This document shows positions 1 to 10,690 of a stretch of 46,417 nucleotides of DNA, piece after piece (position 1 is the stretch's first letter; each line of letters begins with the position of its first letter). The DNA is taken from the NCBI RefSeq assembly GCF_000330505.1, contig NW_004443518.1:302672-349088 (forward strand), read 5' to 3'. The translations under genes were made by a program, and so were the position numbers. This DNA is from Entamoeba invadens IP1. Its lineage: Eukaryota > Evosea > Mastigamoebida > Endamoebidae. The notes beneath the pieces are model-generated. The model searched no databases and was not told the origin of the DNA. It saw only the letters and a list, made by a program, of their open reading frames with translations.

Positions 1-430
1 CATGTGTTATTTCATTTTAATATTTATTTGAAAAGTCAATAAAACAATATATTTTAGTACAATTTATAATATTCTACATACCATTCATTTAAAACTATTG
101 ATATAGATATAATTTGGTATTTAAATAAGATTAATAAATATGAATGTAAAAAAAATAATCTTGTTTATAGAAGAGTTTTGTGGCAATTTTAATTACTATC
201 TTTTTATACATTAAGTATTTTATTATTTAGAAAATAACAAAAACAAGACATTATTTATAAATATTATTATTTGAATTTCAAAGTCAATATATTTGTGTGT
301 TACCATTTAACTCTTGAGTTTATTTCTTTGAGTATTTTATGTCAAGAAAACGTTTATTATATTTTAAGAAAAGTAATATCAATTTTATATATAAAATATA
401 AATTTAAAATTAATGAAAATGTATAAATAC
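1..430. other. AT-rich spacer, no gene seen
   Basis: This stretch is very A/T-rich with stops in all frames and no recognisable repeat or RNA. It lies downstream of the minus-strand LRR gene and should hold its 3' end signals, but no single motif can be assigned. Confidence 0.5.
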
Positions 431-1729
431 TTATTGGTCTGTATGTATAACAACATTTTTACATTTTTCAAAACATTCTTTTCCGATTGAAGTCACTGAA
501 TTTGGTATTTCAATTTCTAGCGACTTACACGAGTAGAAACATCGTTTTTCGAGTATTTTTACACGACTTGTGATCGAGATATTAGTCAAAATTTCACACC
601 CTAAAAATGCACCTTTTCCAATTTTACTTACATTTTCTGGTACAATAACTTTTTCCAAATTAAAACAGTTACAAAAACATTTTTTAGGAATTTCTTTTAA
701 TCCAATTGGAAGCTTGATGTCGTGAAGAAAAATACAATATCTAAAACATGTTTTGCCTATTTTCGAGACACAATTGGGCAGCTGAACATCGACCAATGCA
801 TTGCAAAACTCAAAACACCCTTTATTTATTTCTGATACATTTCCATTTATAATTACTGATTTCAAATTGGTGCAAGACCAAAATGCATTGCGCCTAATTG
901 AACATTCACAATTTGATATATTAACTCTTTCCAACGAATAACAATCCGCAAAACACATTTGATTGATATTTCGAATGCGAGAGGGAAAAGTGACACTTTG
1001 TAGTGTTGTGCATTTAAAGAAACAAAAATCTGGAAGAACAGCAATTGTGTTGGGAATACTAATTGATGTTAACCCATAACATTGATTAAAACAATTTTCT
1101 CCAAAATTATTAACTGAATTTGGTATATTTAAAGAAGTGAGATCATAACACTTTATAAAACAATGTGTTCCAATTTCTTGTAACATAGAAGGTAGTGTTA
1201 TTGATGTTAATCGTAAACATTCTGCAAAACAGTTCGCTTGAAGACAAGTGACTGTATTTGGAATTTCTATAGATGATATTTGTGTTTTATAAAAGCATTC
1301 GTTTCCCAATTTTGTGACCATTTTTGGTACCACTTTATCAAAATATTTGACTCGGTCTTCTTTCGTATAAATGACATTTTTATATTGAATATTTGCGCCT
1401 TTGTGGATATGAACACAAATATATGTAACTGAACACCACACTTTAATTTGATAAAAGTTGATTTTATTTTTATTTACAATTGGAAGTGTGTTTAAATTAT
1501 CATTAAACACATCATTTCCAAAAGTTTCGTCTTCATTGCACCTTATGTTGAGCGTTTCTATATGTGGAAAGTACTTTATAGTATTCTTACTTATAGAAAT
1601 TGGGTTGAAATGGAACATTTCCATTGTGTATTTAAACTTTTTGCTAACACAGATTAAGTCAATAAAGTTGTGTATGGAATCGAAGTACTGTGAGACAATC
1701 ATCATGTGGTATCTATCAAGTGAACTCAT
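431..1729 (-). CDS. BspA-like leucine-rich repeat protein with F-box-like N-terminus
   Basis: This is a complete 432-residue ORF from an ATG at 1729 to a TAA at 431. From about residue 130 to the end it consists of some 13 repeats of about 23 residues. They follow the pattern I-P-x-x-V-x-x-I-G-x-x-C-F-x-x-C-x-x-L-x-x-I, which is the Treponema/BspA-type LRR_5 repeat. The first 50 residues (SQYFDS, DLICVSKKF, HFNPISI) match the short F-box-like lead common on Entamoeba LRR proteins. There is no signal peptide or membrane helix. The C-terminus (IHTDQ) lacks the CAAX prenylation box of some relatives. The fold is a solenoid for protein-protein contacts. The partner cannot be read from sequence; surface or ubiquitin-adaptor roles are both possible. 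It belongs to a large Entamoeba gene family and the ORF has no visible lesion. Confidence 0.88.
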   Translation of the reverse strand: MSSLDRYHMMIVSQYFDSIHNFIDLICVSKKFKYTMEMFHFNPISISKNTIKYFPHIETLNIRCNEDETFGNDVFNDNLNTLPIVNKNKINFYQIKVWCSVTYICVHIHKGANIQYKNVIYTKEDRVKYFDKVVPKMVTKLGNECFYKTQISSIEIPNTVTCLQANCFAECLRLTSITLPSMLQEIGTHCFIKCYDLTSLNIPNSVNNFGENCFNQCYGLTSISIPNTIAVLPDFCFFKCTTLQSVTFPSRIRNINQMCFADCYSLERVNISNCECSIRRNAFWSCTNLKSVIINGNVSEINKGCFEFCNALVDVQLPNCVSKIGKTCFRYCIFLHDIKLPIGLKEIPKKCFCNCFNLEKVIVPENVSKIGKGAFLGCEILTNISITSRVKILEKRCFYSCKSLEIEIPNSVTSIGKECFEKCKNVVIHTDQ

Positions 1730-1910
1730 AATTATAAATAAAATATAAAAGATTTAATAATTTAAAAATAATATATAAAATAGGAACCATACATAATAAA
1801 ACTGTTTTTTCTCTCGACTTTTTTATTTCTTTGAAGAAAAAAAATACCAAATAACACGGGTTTTAAAGAACTAGTTGGTTTATTTCCAAAAAGAAAGGAC
1901 CAAGTATTAA

Positions 1911-1931
1911 CCCTTCAAGGACAGGAAAAAT
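1911..1931 (+). repeat. Left terminal inverted repeat of piggyBac-like element
   Basis: It starts CCCTTCAAGGAC immediately after the TTAA at 1907-1910. It pairs with 5547-5567 in inverted orientation with four mismatches over 21 bp. Confidence 0.68.
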
Positions 1932-2277
1932 CAAAATTTGTAAAAAAATAAAAATCTTAGTCAATTGTAATGTAAATGTGACCTTTTATTCTTTAATTTT
2001 TTCAAAAAAAGCCAGACACCCTGGAACGACAGCTCTAGTAAATTATTAATAGTAAATTGTTATAAATTATAGTAAAAAAAGTGAATTTTTTGTTGAAGTT
2101 GGGATGAACAAAGGTTCACTTTTTTGTTTGATCCTTTCAGAAACAAGTCACGGTTCAATGGAAAATACAGATCTAACATTTATTGAGATGTCTTCAACTT
2201 ATAACAATAAAAAAATTAATTATAAAATATAACAAAGAGATAATTGCATCATAAAACATACTGGTCTGGAATATTCA

Positions 2278-2362
2278 AAATCAATTGCATCATAAAATAA
2301 CAAAAATGAAATAATAAAGCATAGACTTTGAGGTGTCTTGAAATTTCATTATGCAATTGATC
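2278..2362. repeat. Imperfect inverted repeat inside the piggyBac-like element
   Basis: ATCAATTGCATCATAAAAT near 2279 is matched by an inverted copy (ATTTCATTATGCAATTGAT) near 2344-2362, with about 15 of 19 positions pairing. A partial direct copy (ATTGCATCATAAAA) also lies near 2244. It could be a small hairpin or a remnant of a nested insertion. Confidence 0.35.
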
Positions 2363-4346
2363 TCAAAAACAATAACAAGGGAAATTAAATAGATTTTTTG
2401 TAAACTTTGAAAAATACAATAATTTAAAAATTAGGTTTTGCTATTTTTTGTAAAAGAAATAAGATAAGACGAAAAGACACTTTTGTTTGTTCCGACTTCG
2501 AAAAATAAATCTTAAAGAAAATAAATGTAAAATATACAAAAAAATATCTAAAATACATTTTCAAAAGTATCAAAAATCGCAAAATCGAGAAAAATTTATA
2601 AAATAAACTTTAACAATAAAAGTAGTCGCATTTAAATAAAATTTGATCACCACGAGGTTTTGTGATCACTCGTTGAGATTTACGTCGTTCCACTGTCGAG
2701 AAAGCAAGATATGAATTCATTGTTTGCAATTGTTTTTTTATCATTTTCAAACAAAAACAAAAGGCAAAACGTGTTTTATGCAATCTATTTAGAATATAAA
2801 GATTTGTATTTGGTAAATAATTGTTTATTTTGCAGCCACTGTTTATTCATTTTCGAATTATGCATTTTTGGGCAACAAACAAAAAACTAATAGTAAATGT
2901 ATAGAAATTATCAAAAACAAAGAAAAACACAAGTGTAAAGACATCATGATATATAGCAATGTTGATACTTTAAACTTTTTTTATAATAAAATAAATTAAT
3001 ATATTATTAATAATTTATCATGTTATTTATAATAGTTTTATAATTATGATTGTTATATATTATAGTAACTCTCAATATACAGAATTTTGACACAATAACA
3101 CATCAACAATCATATCTATACTACAATGTGATTTCATCGAAGTGATAAGTGATCACAATAATATTACAATGTTGTGTAATTAAAACTATATTGTATTTTA
3201 TGTATAATTATAACAAAATGGTATAATCACCCCTTTTTATAATGTTATCATTATAAAAGATACACAGTGTTTAGAATAAAGCGTATTTTGACTAAAATAC
3301 ACAGTTTGAATTAAAACAAATAAGCATTAAATTTATATAAACAGAAACACACTGGTTTAGTGAATGATCAATAAAATGATTACATGAAATATACTTGATG
3401 TAGTTGTTATACAGATAACAATTTAAATTATTTGGATGTTAGAATTGATTACAAACTATATTTCTAATATTATTTTATCATTAATTATATAGAGTCTGAA
3501 ATATTATAATAATAATAAATAATAATTATTTATTTTTTTAAATGACAATAATAATAAAATAATGTTATTTAAACACACCAAATAACAAAAATATTTAAAT
3601 AATTTTTGTTTTAAAAGGGATAAATTTAAAGAATATTATAAATTAAGGACTATCTGTTATTCCACGACAATGGATCAATAAGAAATAGACATATAAATGT
3701 TATTTATAATATTGTTAACAGTTATAGTTAAAAATATTAGATAATTTATAATGTATTGTTTATTCGATTGATTTTGTAACGAATTGTGTTTTGTGTTTTA
3801 AATAGACGCTTTTGTTTAAAATTCAAAAAATAAATATAGTAAGGTTACCCCGTTTTGTTCAATTGTTTTAATAACGCAAAACATTATAGTTATTTTTAAT
3901 TAATGAATACTATTTTAACAAATTAAATGCAAAAAACATTTTTCGTGTTTTATTTGTGGATTGCTAAACAATAAAATGGTTTAAATTAATGAAAAGTACT
4001 AATTAAATCTTACATAAAACAACGTCACTTGCTATAACAAAAAAGTTTGTGATATAACAGAAAAATACTTGACATAAATTTGAATTAACACAACAATTGA
4101 GTTGATATTTCAAGATTTGTGATGGATAAATTTATAGTTTAAAGTTGCACTCTTTTAAACAACAATGTGCAAAACCAATTTATAATAAAAAATTATCATT
4201 ATTTAATCTTAATATCCCGAAAAAACATTTTAATATCTAATGAATATCCTAAATCAACATTAAATAATTGTGTAAAATAACACACAAATTCTTTGTTATA
4301 TTTGGAATGAAAATTCAAAAAATAAATAATTACTTATTACCATAAA

Positions 4347-4650
4347 TAACTTTGCCGCCTTGCTCTTGACTTCAACGAAGAAATACAAAAGGCTGCTTCA
4401 TCATCAGAACTCGAAAAATTAAACAAATTTTCAAACAGTGAAGTCATCACCATTGGAAACGAGAAATTCAGATGCCCAGAAGCACTCTTTTAGCCATCAT
4501 TCCTTGGTATGGAAACATCAGGTATCCACGAGACAATTTACAACTCAATCATGAAGTGCGATGTCGACATCAGAAAAGACTTGTACGGAAACATCGTCTT
4601 GTCCGGTGGAAAATCAATCCAAAAATTAACGACAGACAAGAGAAGGAGAA
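4347..4650 (+). pseudogene. Actin pseudogene fragment (central part of actin)
   Basis: The frame starting with CTT at 4359 reads [20 protein letters not shown], then [16 protein letters not shown], a TAG stop, [39 protein letters not shown]. This is the highly conserved actin segment corresponding to about residues 215-302. The stop replaces the glutamine of the EALFQPSF motif (CAG to TAG), and the stretch between ELEK and VITIG is diverged. After SGG the match weakens, with a likely deletion, and fades by about 4650. Both actin termini are missing. The fragment lies inside the piggyBac-like element, so it may be a captured piece of a host gene. It cannot make functional actin. Confidence 0.87.
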
Positions 4651-5546
4651 AGTTGCAAATGAAAAACGAATAAGCATAATCAAGGCTGTTCATGCTTGGC
4701 TCAATTTAATTATATTCATATTGGTGTTTATTTGGTTTAGTTTTAATAATTATTGTTATAATTATTGTTATAATCAATCATAAAATATAATAAATTTACT
4801 ATCAGTTATATTATTCACAAGTTGATTAATTATAGTTTATTTATAATTAAATTTATTATACAATTTATTATTCTTTTGTCACGCATTGTATAATGTATCC
4901 AAAACTGCCATTTTTTTCGACTTAAATTGATGTTTTATAGCGTTGTTTTACCATATAAGATAATTAATTTATTGTTATTATTGTGTTAATACAATAACAA
5001 ACAAAATTAATAATAAATAACGGGTTTATATCGTTATATTTCGTTGTTATTTGGTTCTCCAAGTATTTTTAGTTTGAGTGGAATCCATTTTTTTATTTCA
5101 ACAACAATATTTCTGTCATGTTGTTATTTTATTTTGGTTTGAACCAATCTTATTGGTTATATCAAACCCATAATCTTGCTCACGTTTTAGGTGTTTTTTA
5201 TTTAGTTTTTGATAAACTTGAATATCTGATAATATTATTTAATCAATTTTATTAACAATTTTATTTGTTTATAAAAACAGTTTATTTTCGTATTATTTTT
5301 ATTACTAATATTAATTTGTTAAATTGTATATTTTATTGATTGAAGGACAAATCTTTAACAAAAACCAATTAATTTGAGTTTATGAATGATGAAATGTTTA
5401 ATAATTAATTCAAAAGTTTGAATTTGAGTTGAACTATTTTATCAAATATGTCAAAAATCATTCTAAATTGTTCATGAAAAGTCGCCATTATTTTCATTTT
5501 TTTTAAAAAGTGAAATTATTTTTTGAATTTTTTTCTGAAAAAAAAA

Positions 5547-5567
5547 TTTTTTTCAGTCCTAGAAGGG
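5547..5567 (-). repeat. Right terminal inverted repeat of piggyBac-like element
   Basis: Read on the minus strand it starts CCCTTCTAGGACTG and is followed outwards by TTAA at 5568-5571. It mirrors 1911-1931. Confidence 0.68.
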
Positions 5568-5897
5568 TTAATAAACATGCTGTTTTTTTTAAATGTAATT
5601 AAAAAAACATAAAATTAAAACTGGTAATCAATCTTTTTAAGTAGTCTTCATTGTTAATCTCCATTGGCGTATAAAAATGTATGTTCTTTATATCGATTTA
5701 TCTTCCGCTGTTGAATACGTTTAAAAATTATAAACCATTTGTTTTATGTCAGAGTGTCTACAAATTTATTTTTTTTTCACCAACCAAAATAACCATTTTT
5801 TATACCAAATGATTAGAAAATATAATATTTATTTAATTGTTTGTTTGTTTTATTGAATAAAATCTACTTAATATTCAATAACTATAATTAGTTAATA

Positions 5898-6068
5898 CAG
5901 TAAAACCTCTCATTAGTCGATTAAACGAGAATATAAAACCCCCAATAGTGATTATAAAATTATTTTTTTCTTTTCCTAACAATAAGTGTTTTTAATTTTG
6001 ATTAGTTAAAACGTTTTTTAATAAGGAGATTCTCTTGATGGGGGACTTACGAATGATTAGTTTGACTG
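5898..6068. mobile_element. 171-bp pogo/mariner-type MITE
   Basis: The element starts CAGTAAAACCTCTCATTAGTC and ends, on the opposite strand, CAGTCAAACTAATCATTCG. Each end is flanked by TA (5896-5897 and 6069-6070). CAGT-starting ends with a TA target duplication are typical of pogo/Tigger-like Tc1/mariner elements. The two ends are only roughly complementary and there is no ORF. It lies about 140 bp beyond the stop codon of TMK-A. Confidence 0.58.
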
Positions 6069-6209
6069 TACTTGATTTTTAAGTGGTCATTATCAATTCA
6101 ACCATCTAAAAAAACAAATGTTATACCACTTGAACTTTGTTCAATACAAAATTTAACATTAAAACAATTCACTTATTTTGCTTATTATTAACACATGAAT
6201 TATATATAT

Positions 6210-9200
6210 TTATTCAATTCTTATGTTTATAAAACCTTCAACGACTTCTTTCATAGTTGGTCGATCTTGTGTTTTGTGTGCCCAACAGCTTTTGATGATT
6301 TCATATTCGTCATCTGTGATTCGACTACTCTGAGCAAGTCGCCTCCCACCACTCACAAACTCCGCAACTTTCCACGGAAATTGGAAACTTTCTTTTGGAT
6401 ACGCCTCACACCACCCACACACTTCAAACATTGAAACACCAAAAGAAAAGACATCCGCAGCTTCTTTATATTTTTCTTGATTCAACACTTCAGGCGCCAT
6501 ATAAATAGGAGTACCAACACCTTTGGTGAAAGTCATGTTAGTCATTAAAAGATTCACATTTCTCGCACTTCCAAAATCAGTCAATTTCGCATTCACAAGA
6601 ATGTCCTTTTTGAGTGAAAATATGAGCATATTATCCGGTTTAATATCTCTGTGTAAAATGCCATTCTCGTGTAAATACAAAATTCCTTTTGCAGAGTCTG
6701 TCAAGAATTTGAGTCTCATACTTTTTGTGACAATTTCTTGTGATTCACAAAATTTCTGTGATTGTTGTGAATGTTGTAATTCTTGTGATTCACAACTCTT
6801 TTGTGCTATATATCTCTCATTCTTCATTAAATCTCTTAAACTTCCATATTTAGCATATTTAGTGACTATCGCAAGCTTTCTTGGTAACAAAATAGCGCCA
6901 TAAAAATGGACGATATACTCACTTCTAAACTTATCCAACATCTTTATTTCATTCTCAAATTCCTCCAATGAACTCTCCTCAAAATTTTCTCCTGTGTCTT
7001 TCAATCGTTTAATTGCAACTTCACTTCCTCTGTACATCCCTTTGAACACAACTCCGAAACTCCCTTCTCCCAATTTACTCTCAGAAACTATTTCGTGGTG
7101 GTCAAGTCGGGATGTGCATTTCGTCACTGCTTGTAATTTTAAATAGTCGATTTCCTCTTTCCCAGTCTCGTAGTCTAAAACCACAATCGCAATTTTGTCA
7201 TCAATTTTCGACGTGCAATTTGGTGTTAAAAACATTTCAAATTCGCACGCAAAATTTGGTTTGAGTAACACAATTTGTGGGAGTGAAGTTAATGTGTATA
7301 CATCACTGTTTTCAGACTGCGACGTGAATTGAATTTTTAATGTGTTTTTCGAGTGATTGCCAACACATAAGAGTGACCGACTTTCTTCAGCTACATCAAT
7401 TTCTGGACTTATTTCGCTTTCATTTTCAAAGACCAAAGCCTCTTTGTTAGTGCAAATTAAGCTGCTAATGTTCTTAAATAACACGTTGGATTTCTTCATG
7501 TCGAAAACACAGATTGACTTCTCAAGTTGATTTTTGTGGTTCTTTTCTCTTAAAAACAAGACTAAAAGTATTATAAAGACGACGAAGAAAATGATGAAAA
7601 GAGTTGCAATCAGTGGAAGTGAAATTGCAAGTGCCGTTTTAGAGATTTTAACACATGAAAGTCCGTCATCGGAGACTTTAAAGTCCGTCTCACAACTGTT
7701 GCATTTGTTGTTCTCTGCACTTTTGCACTTTTCAATTTCGTCAAACGATTTGCAGATGGAATTTATTAATACAAAATTTGTGGCACATAAATTGCATTTG
7801 TCTTGCGTGTCACAAGACGTGCAGTTGGTCATACACTTTTCACAGAATTGTACAGCCGTGAGATAATACCCAGCAGCACACTTTGAACATCCAAATGAGT
7901 TTTTCGTCTCACAATTTAATAAATTTGCATAAGGTTGACATAGTCCCGTGTCATAAATAGTTTTAAAGTAATTTTCCGAGCACGAGAGACACGTCTTCAT
8001 ATTCAAACACTGCGTACAAGAAACGTCGCATTGTGTACAGTCCAAGCCGTCTTTGTAATATCCACTCGTACATATGGGGCATCCTAAATTTGAAGGGATC
8101 ATCTGATCACAACGATTCTGTAAATCAGTGGACTCTTCACACTCAAATTGGGCGTTGAGGAACATCCCACTTTTGCATGTTAAACAATACGATGAATTAA
8201 AACAGGACTTGCACGTTACAGGACATTCAACACAAGTCAAAGAAGTATTTAAGTAATACCCACTGACACAAGAAAGACACCCTTTACTACTGTGATACTC
8301 GCAATGATTTACTTCGTCTTTTTTAACATTCAAATTATATTTGAATGTGTTGTTTAAATAACTCACTGTTTGTTTGAGATCTACACAACTGTTTTGTGCT
8401 AAATAAAAGCCGCTGGAACACTCTAAAACCTTTTCTGAATTACTTGTGTATTTCACATGTTTCTCATTATTATTTAATGAAACGCAAAATTCAGTCTTTT
8501 CTGAAATCGTTTTCTTATAATTTTCATTACACAACAAACAACTCTTTCCATCCGAAAGAAGACAATTTAAAGATTCTTGTGGAGAGCATTTCCCATTGTT
8601 CAGAAGATAATCAGGCTTGCATAGATTGCAGGTACAATAAGTAAAATTGAGACAATTAATATCTTCTGTGCAATTCGTACAAAGTGAATTTTTTAACATC
8701 GAATTTTGACCACAAGAAATGCACTCATTCGGTGTGATTTTCTCACATCTTTCTAAAGGCACACAGGTACTCGATGATATGTTTAAAATGGCATTTTCTT
8801 CACATAATAAAGAAACTATAATGTTATTATAAAATATAGCTTTTTGGGTGTTTGACGCTTTTGATGAGACTTTTTGGCACAAATTGTTAATATCTAAAAA
8901 CTCATCTTTTTCACAAGAAAATATGACTCCATTTTTGTTAATGTATTTAATATATTCATCAGTTGAAACGCAGTTGGTGTTATCATAATAATAGTCATCC
9001 TGACACTGCAAACATTGAATATAAAATTTTTCATTTACATATTCCGTTTTGTAGTATTTGCAATGGTCATTAGTTTGGATCTTGAAATCACAATTTGAAG
9101 ATGTTAGACCGTTGTCACAGTCTTCACAAAATTTGGTTGTATCAGAAATACAATCCGAACTAACAGCAACACACTCATTAAATCGTAACACTTTTTGACT

Positions 9201-10690
9201 GTCACAGGACAAACACTTGGTAGTTGAAACTTGATTCACACAATTAATGTTCTTTGGCTCACATTTTCCATTCAAATAAAAGAATTAGTTTCATCGCAGA
9301 GAACACACTTATATTCAGAATTTAGTACATAAGGAGTTCTACACTTTAAACACTTTGCTTTGTAATTTTCACTTCCACAAGACAAGAATTATCAACTTCA
9401 GTATAACAATAATTACACGTGTTTAGAGTACTTTGAAACATTGTATCTACACACTGACATTCGCCCTCTTTAACTTCAAAGTTTTCATTACACGTTGTAC
9501 ACACTTTTGAAGTTGTCGAACAATTTTTGCAGTTATCAATTGCACTGCAAAGATAGCATCTTCCTTCTAATAAGTAATACCCCTCTTCACACTCTTGACA
9601 TCCAGAAAGTCCACATCCACTTGCTTTACAGTTCTGGTCACAACACTTTTGATTAAACAATTTATAATTTTCTTCACAAGTTAAGCAATTATCACCACTC
9701 GGGCCATTACACGTCTTACACTGTGAATTACACGCCAAACGCGCTTTTCCATTCAAATAGAACTGATTTTTACACAATGAACACCCAACTCCAATCACAC
9801 ACAAATTTGTCTCACAATTTTCATCGCAATCCAAACACCTTCCATTAATTAAAAATTTTCCTTCGTCACACGTTAAGCAGTTTTGAGAGGAACTGCCGTT
9901 GCAAGTCAAACAGGTCGAGTCGCAGGCCGAACACCCAAAATTGTTTGGATAGTAGTGGGCCTCACATAAAGTGCATCCAACATAACTGGAACACTTCCCA
10001 CTTTGGCAGTTGTTGTCGCATTCCATACAATAATTTGTATTTAGTAAAAAGTAGTTATTAACACATGAAGTACAAGAATCAGGCGAGTCGCTTGTGCACG
10101 TCAAACAAGTTGAATCACAAGGAGTGCAAAGTAAGTCTTTGGGATAATAATGGTTCTCACATTGAGTACACCCTTTCTCGGCTTCACAATAGTTTGTTAA
10201 ACACTTTGAATCACATGTAAGACACTGCCCTTGATATAAGTACTTTCCAGCATCACAAGAAGTGCACGTTTGAGCGGATGGTCCTGTACATGTCTTACAG
10301 CCAGTGCATTTGTAACACTCTGAACCTGATGGATAATAATAATCAGGACAGGTAACGGTTTTAAGAGTGTGTTTATTCTCAATGATTGAACATATTTTCT
10401 ATTAATAGATCCCCATTTGGTGTCAATGTATAATGAAAAAGCGTTGCATTAAAAATAACAGGTATGTCCTTGTGGTCATTCCTATAAATATGCAAAATTG
10501 TTTGGAAATCACACATTACTGATACGTCGCTTAAACAATCAGATAAATATATTTCATCACCTTCGAGAGTCCACTCAGCATTCAGAGGAGTTTCTTCTCC
10601 ACTTTTTGAGCAAAATATCGTCTTTCCTTTTTTCACCCATTTCAGTGAAAACGCGTTTCAGACGAGAAACAGAATGAGTGTCGCCAACAT
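6210..10690 (-). pseudogene. TMK-A: transmembrane receptor-like kinase, broken by one stop and three frameshifts
   Basis: The ATG at 10690 starts a signal peptide (MLATLILFLV) that meets a TGA at 10660-10658 but continues in frame as NAFSLKW. A roughly 90-residue N-domain follows, then CXXC repeats. Frame changes are needed near 10385, 9385 and 9286 (the last in a T run). The largest open part, 9275-6210, is 1021 codons. It holds CXXC repeats, a membrane helix at about residues 546-576, the juxtamembrane beta-rich segment (about 585-725) and a kinase domain (about 730-1015). Kinase motifs are intact: GEGSFG, VAIKR, HRDIKPDN, DFG, APE. The N-domain resembles that of TMK-B (EWxL, CxFxTxL, NxxxxIxFN). 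An unusual insert rich in C/E/S/Q interrupts the kinase. The lesions may be real decay or draft-assembly errors. The product would be a surface receptor-like kinase. Confidence 0.85.
6728..6800 (-). repeat. TGTGATTCACAA microrepeats in the TMK-A kinase domain
   Basis: The plus strand repeats TTGTGATTCACAA and related TGTGA/TGTTG units within about 70 bp. On the coding strand this gives a SCESQE / QHSQQSQ / FCESQE insert between the hinge region and the HRD loop of the TMK-A kinase. The other four kinases here have a short KHKxSxE loop at this place. Confidence 0.6.

Larger units (their letters stand above)
1911..5567. mobile_element. Non-autonomous piggyBac-like element (TTAA-flanked)
   Basis: The left end begins CCCTTCAAGGACAGG directly after TTAA (1907-1910). 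The right end, read on the minus strand, begins CCCTTCTAGGACTG directly after TTAA (5568-5571). The two 21-bp ends match at about 17 positions. A TTAA target duplication plus CCCTT-starting ends is diagnostic of the piggyBac superfamily, which has been reported in Entamoeba. No transposase ORF is present. The 3.66-kb interior is A/T-rich and carries a degraded actin fragment at about 4347-4650. It would have to be mobilised by a transposase encoded elsewhere. The alternative is that the two ends belong to separate elements and face each other by chance. The correct orientation and the shared outer TTAA argue against that. Confidence 0.68.

Noticed and set aside
4472..4783. A 103-codon ORF as a real small gene
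   Set aside because: It overlaps the actin fragment in a different frame, and its composition results from the shifted actin codons.
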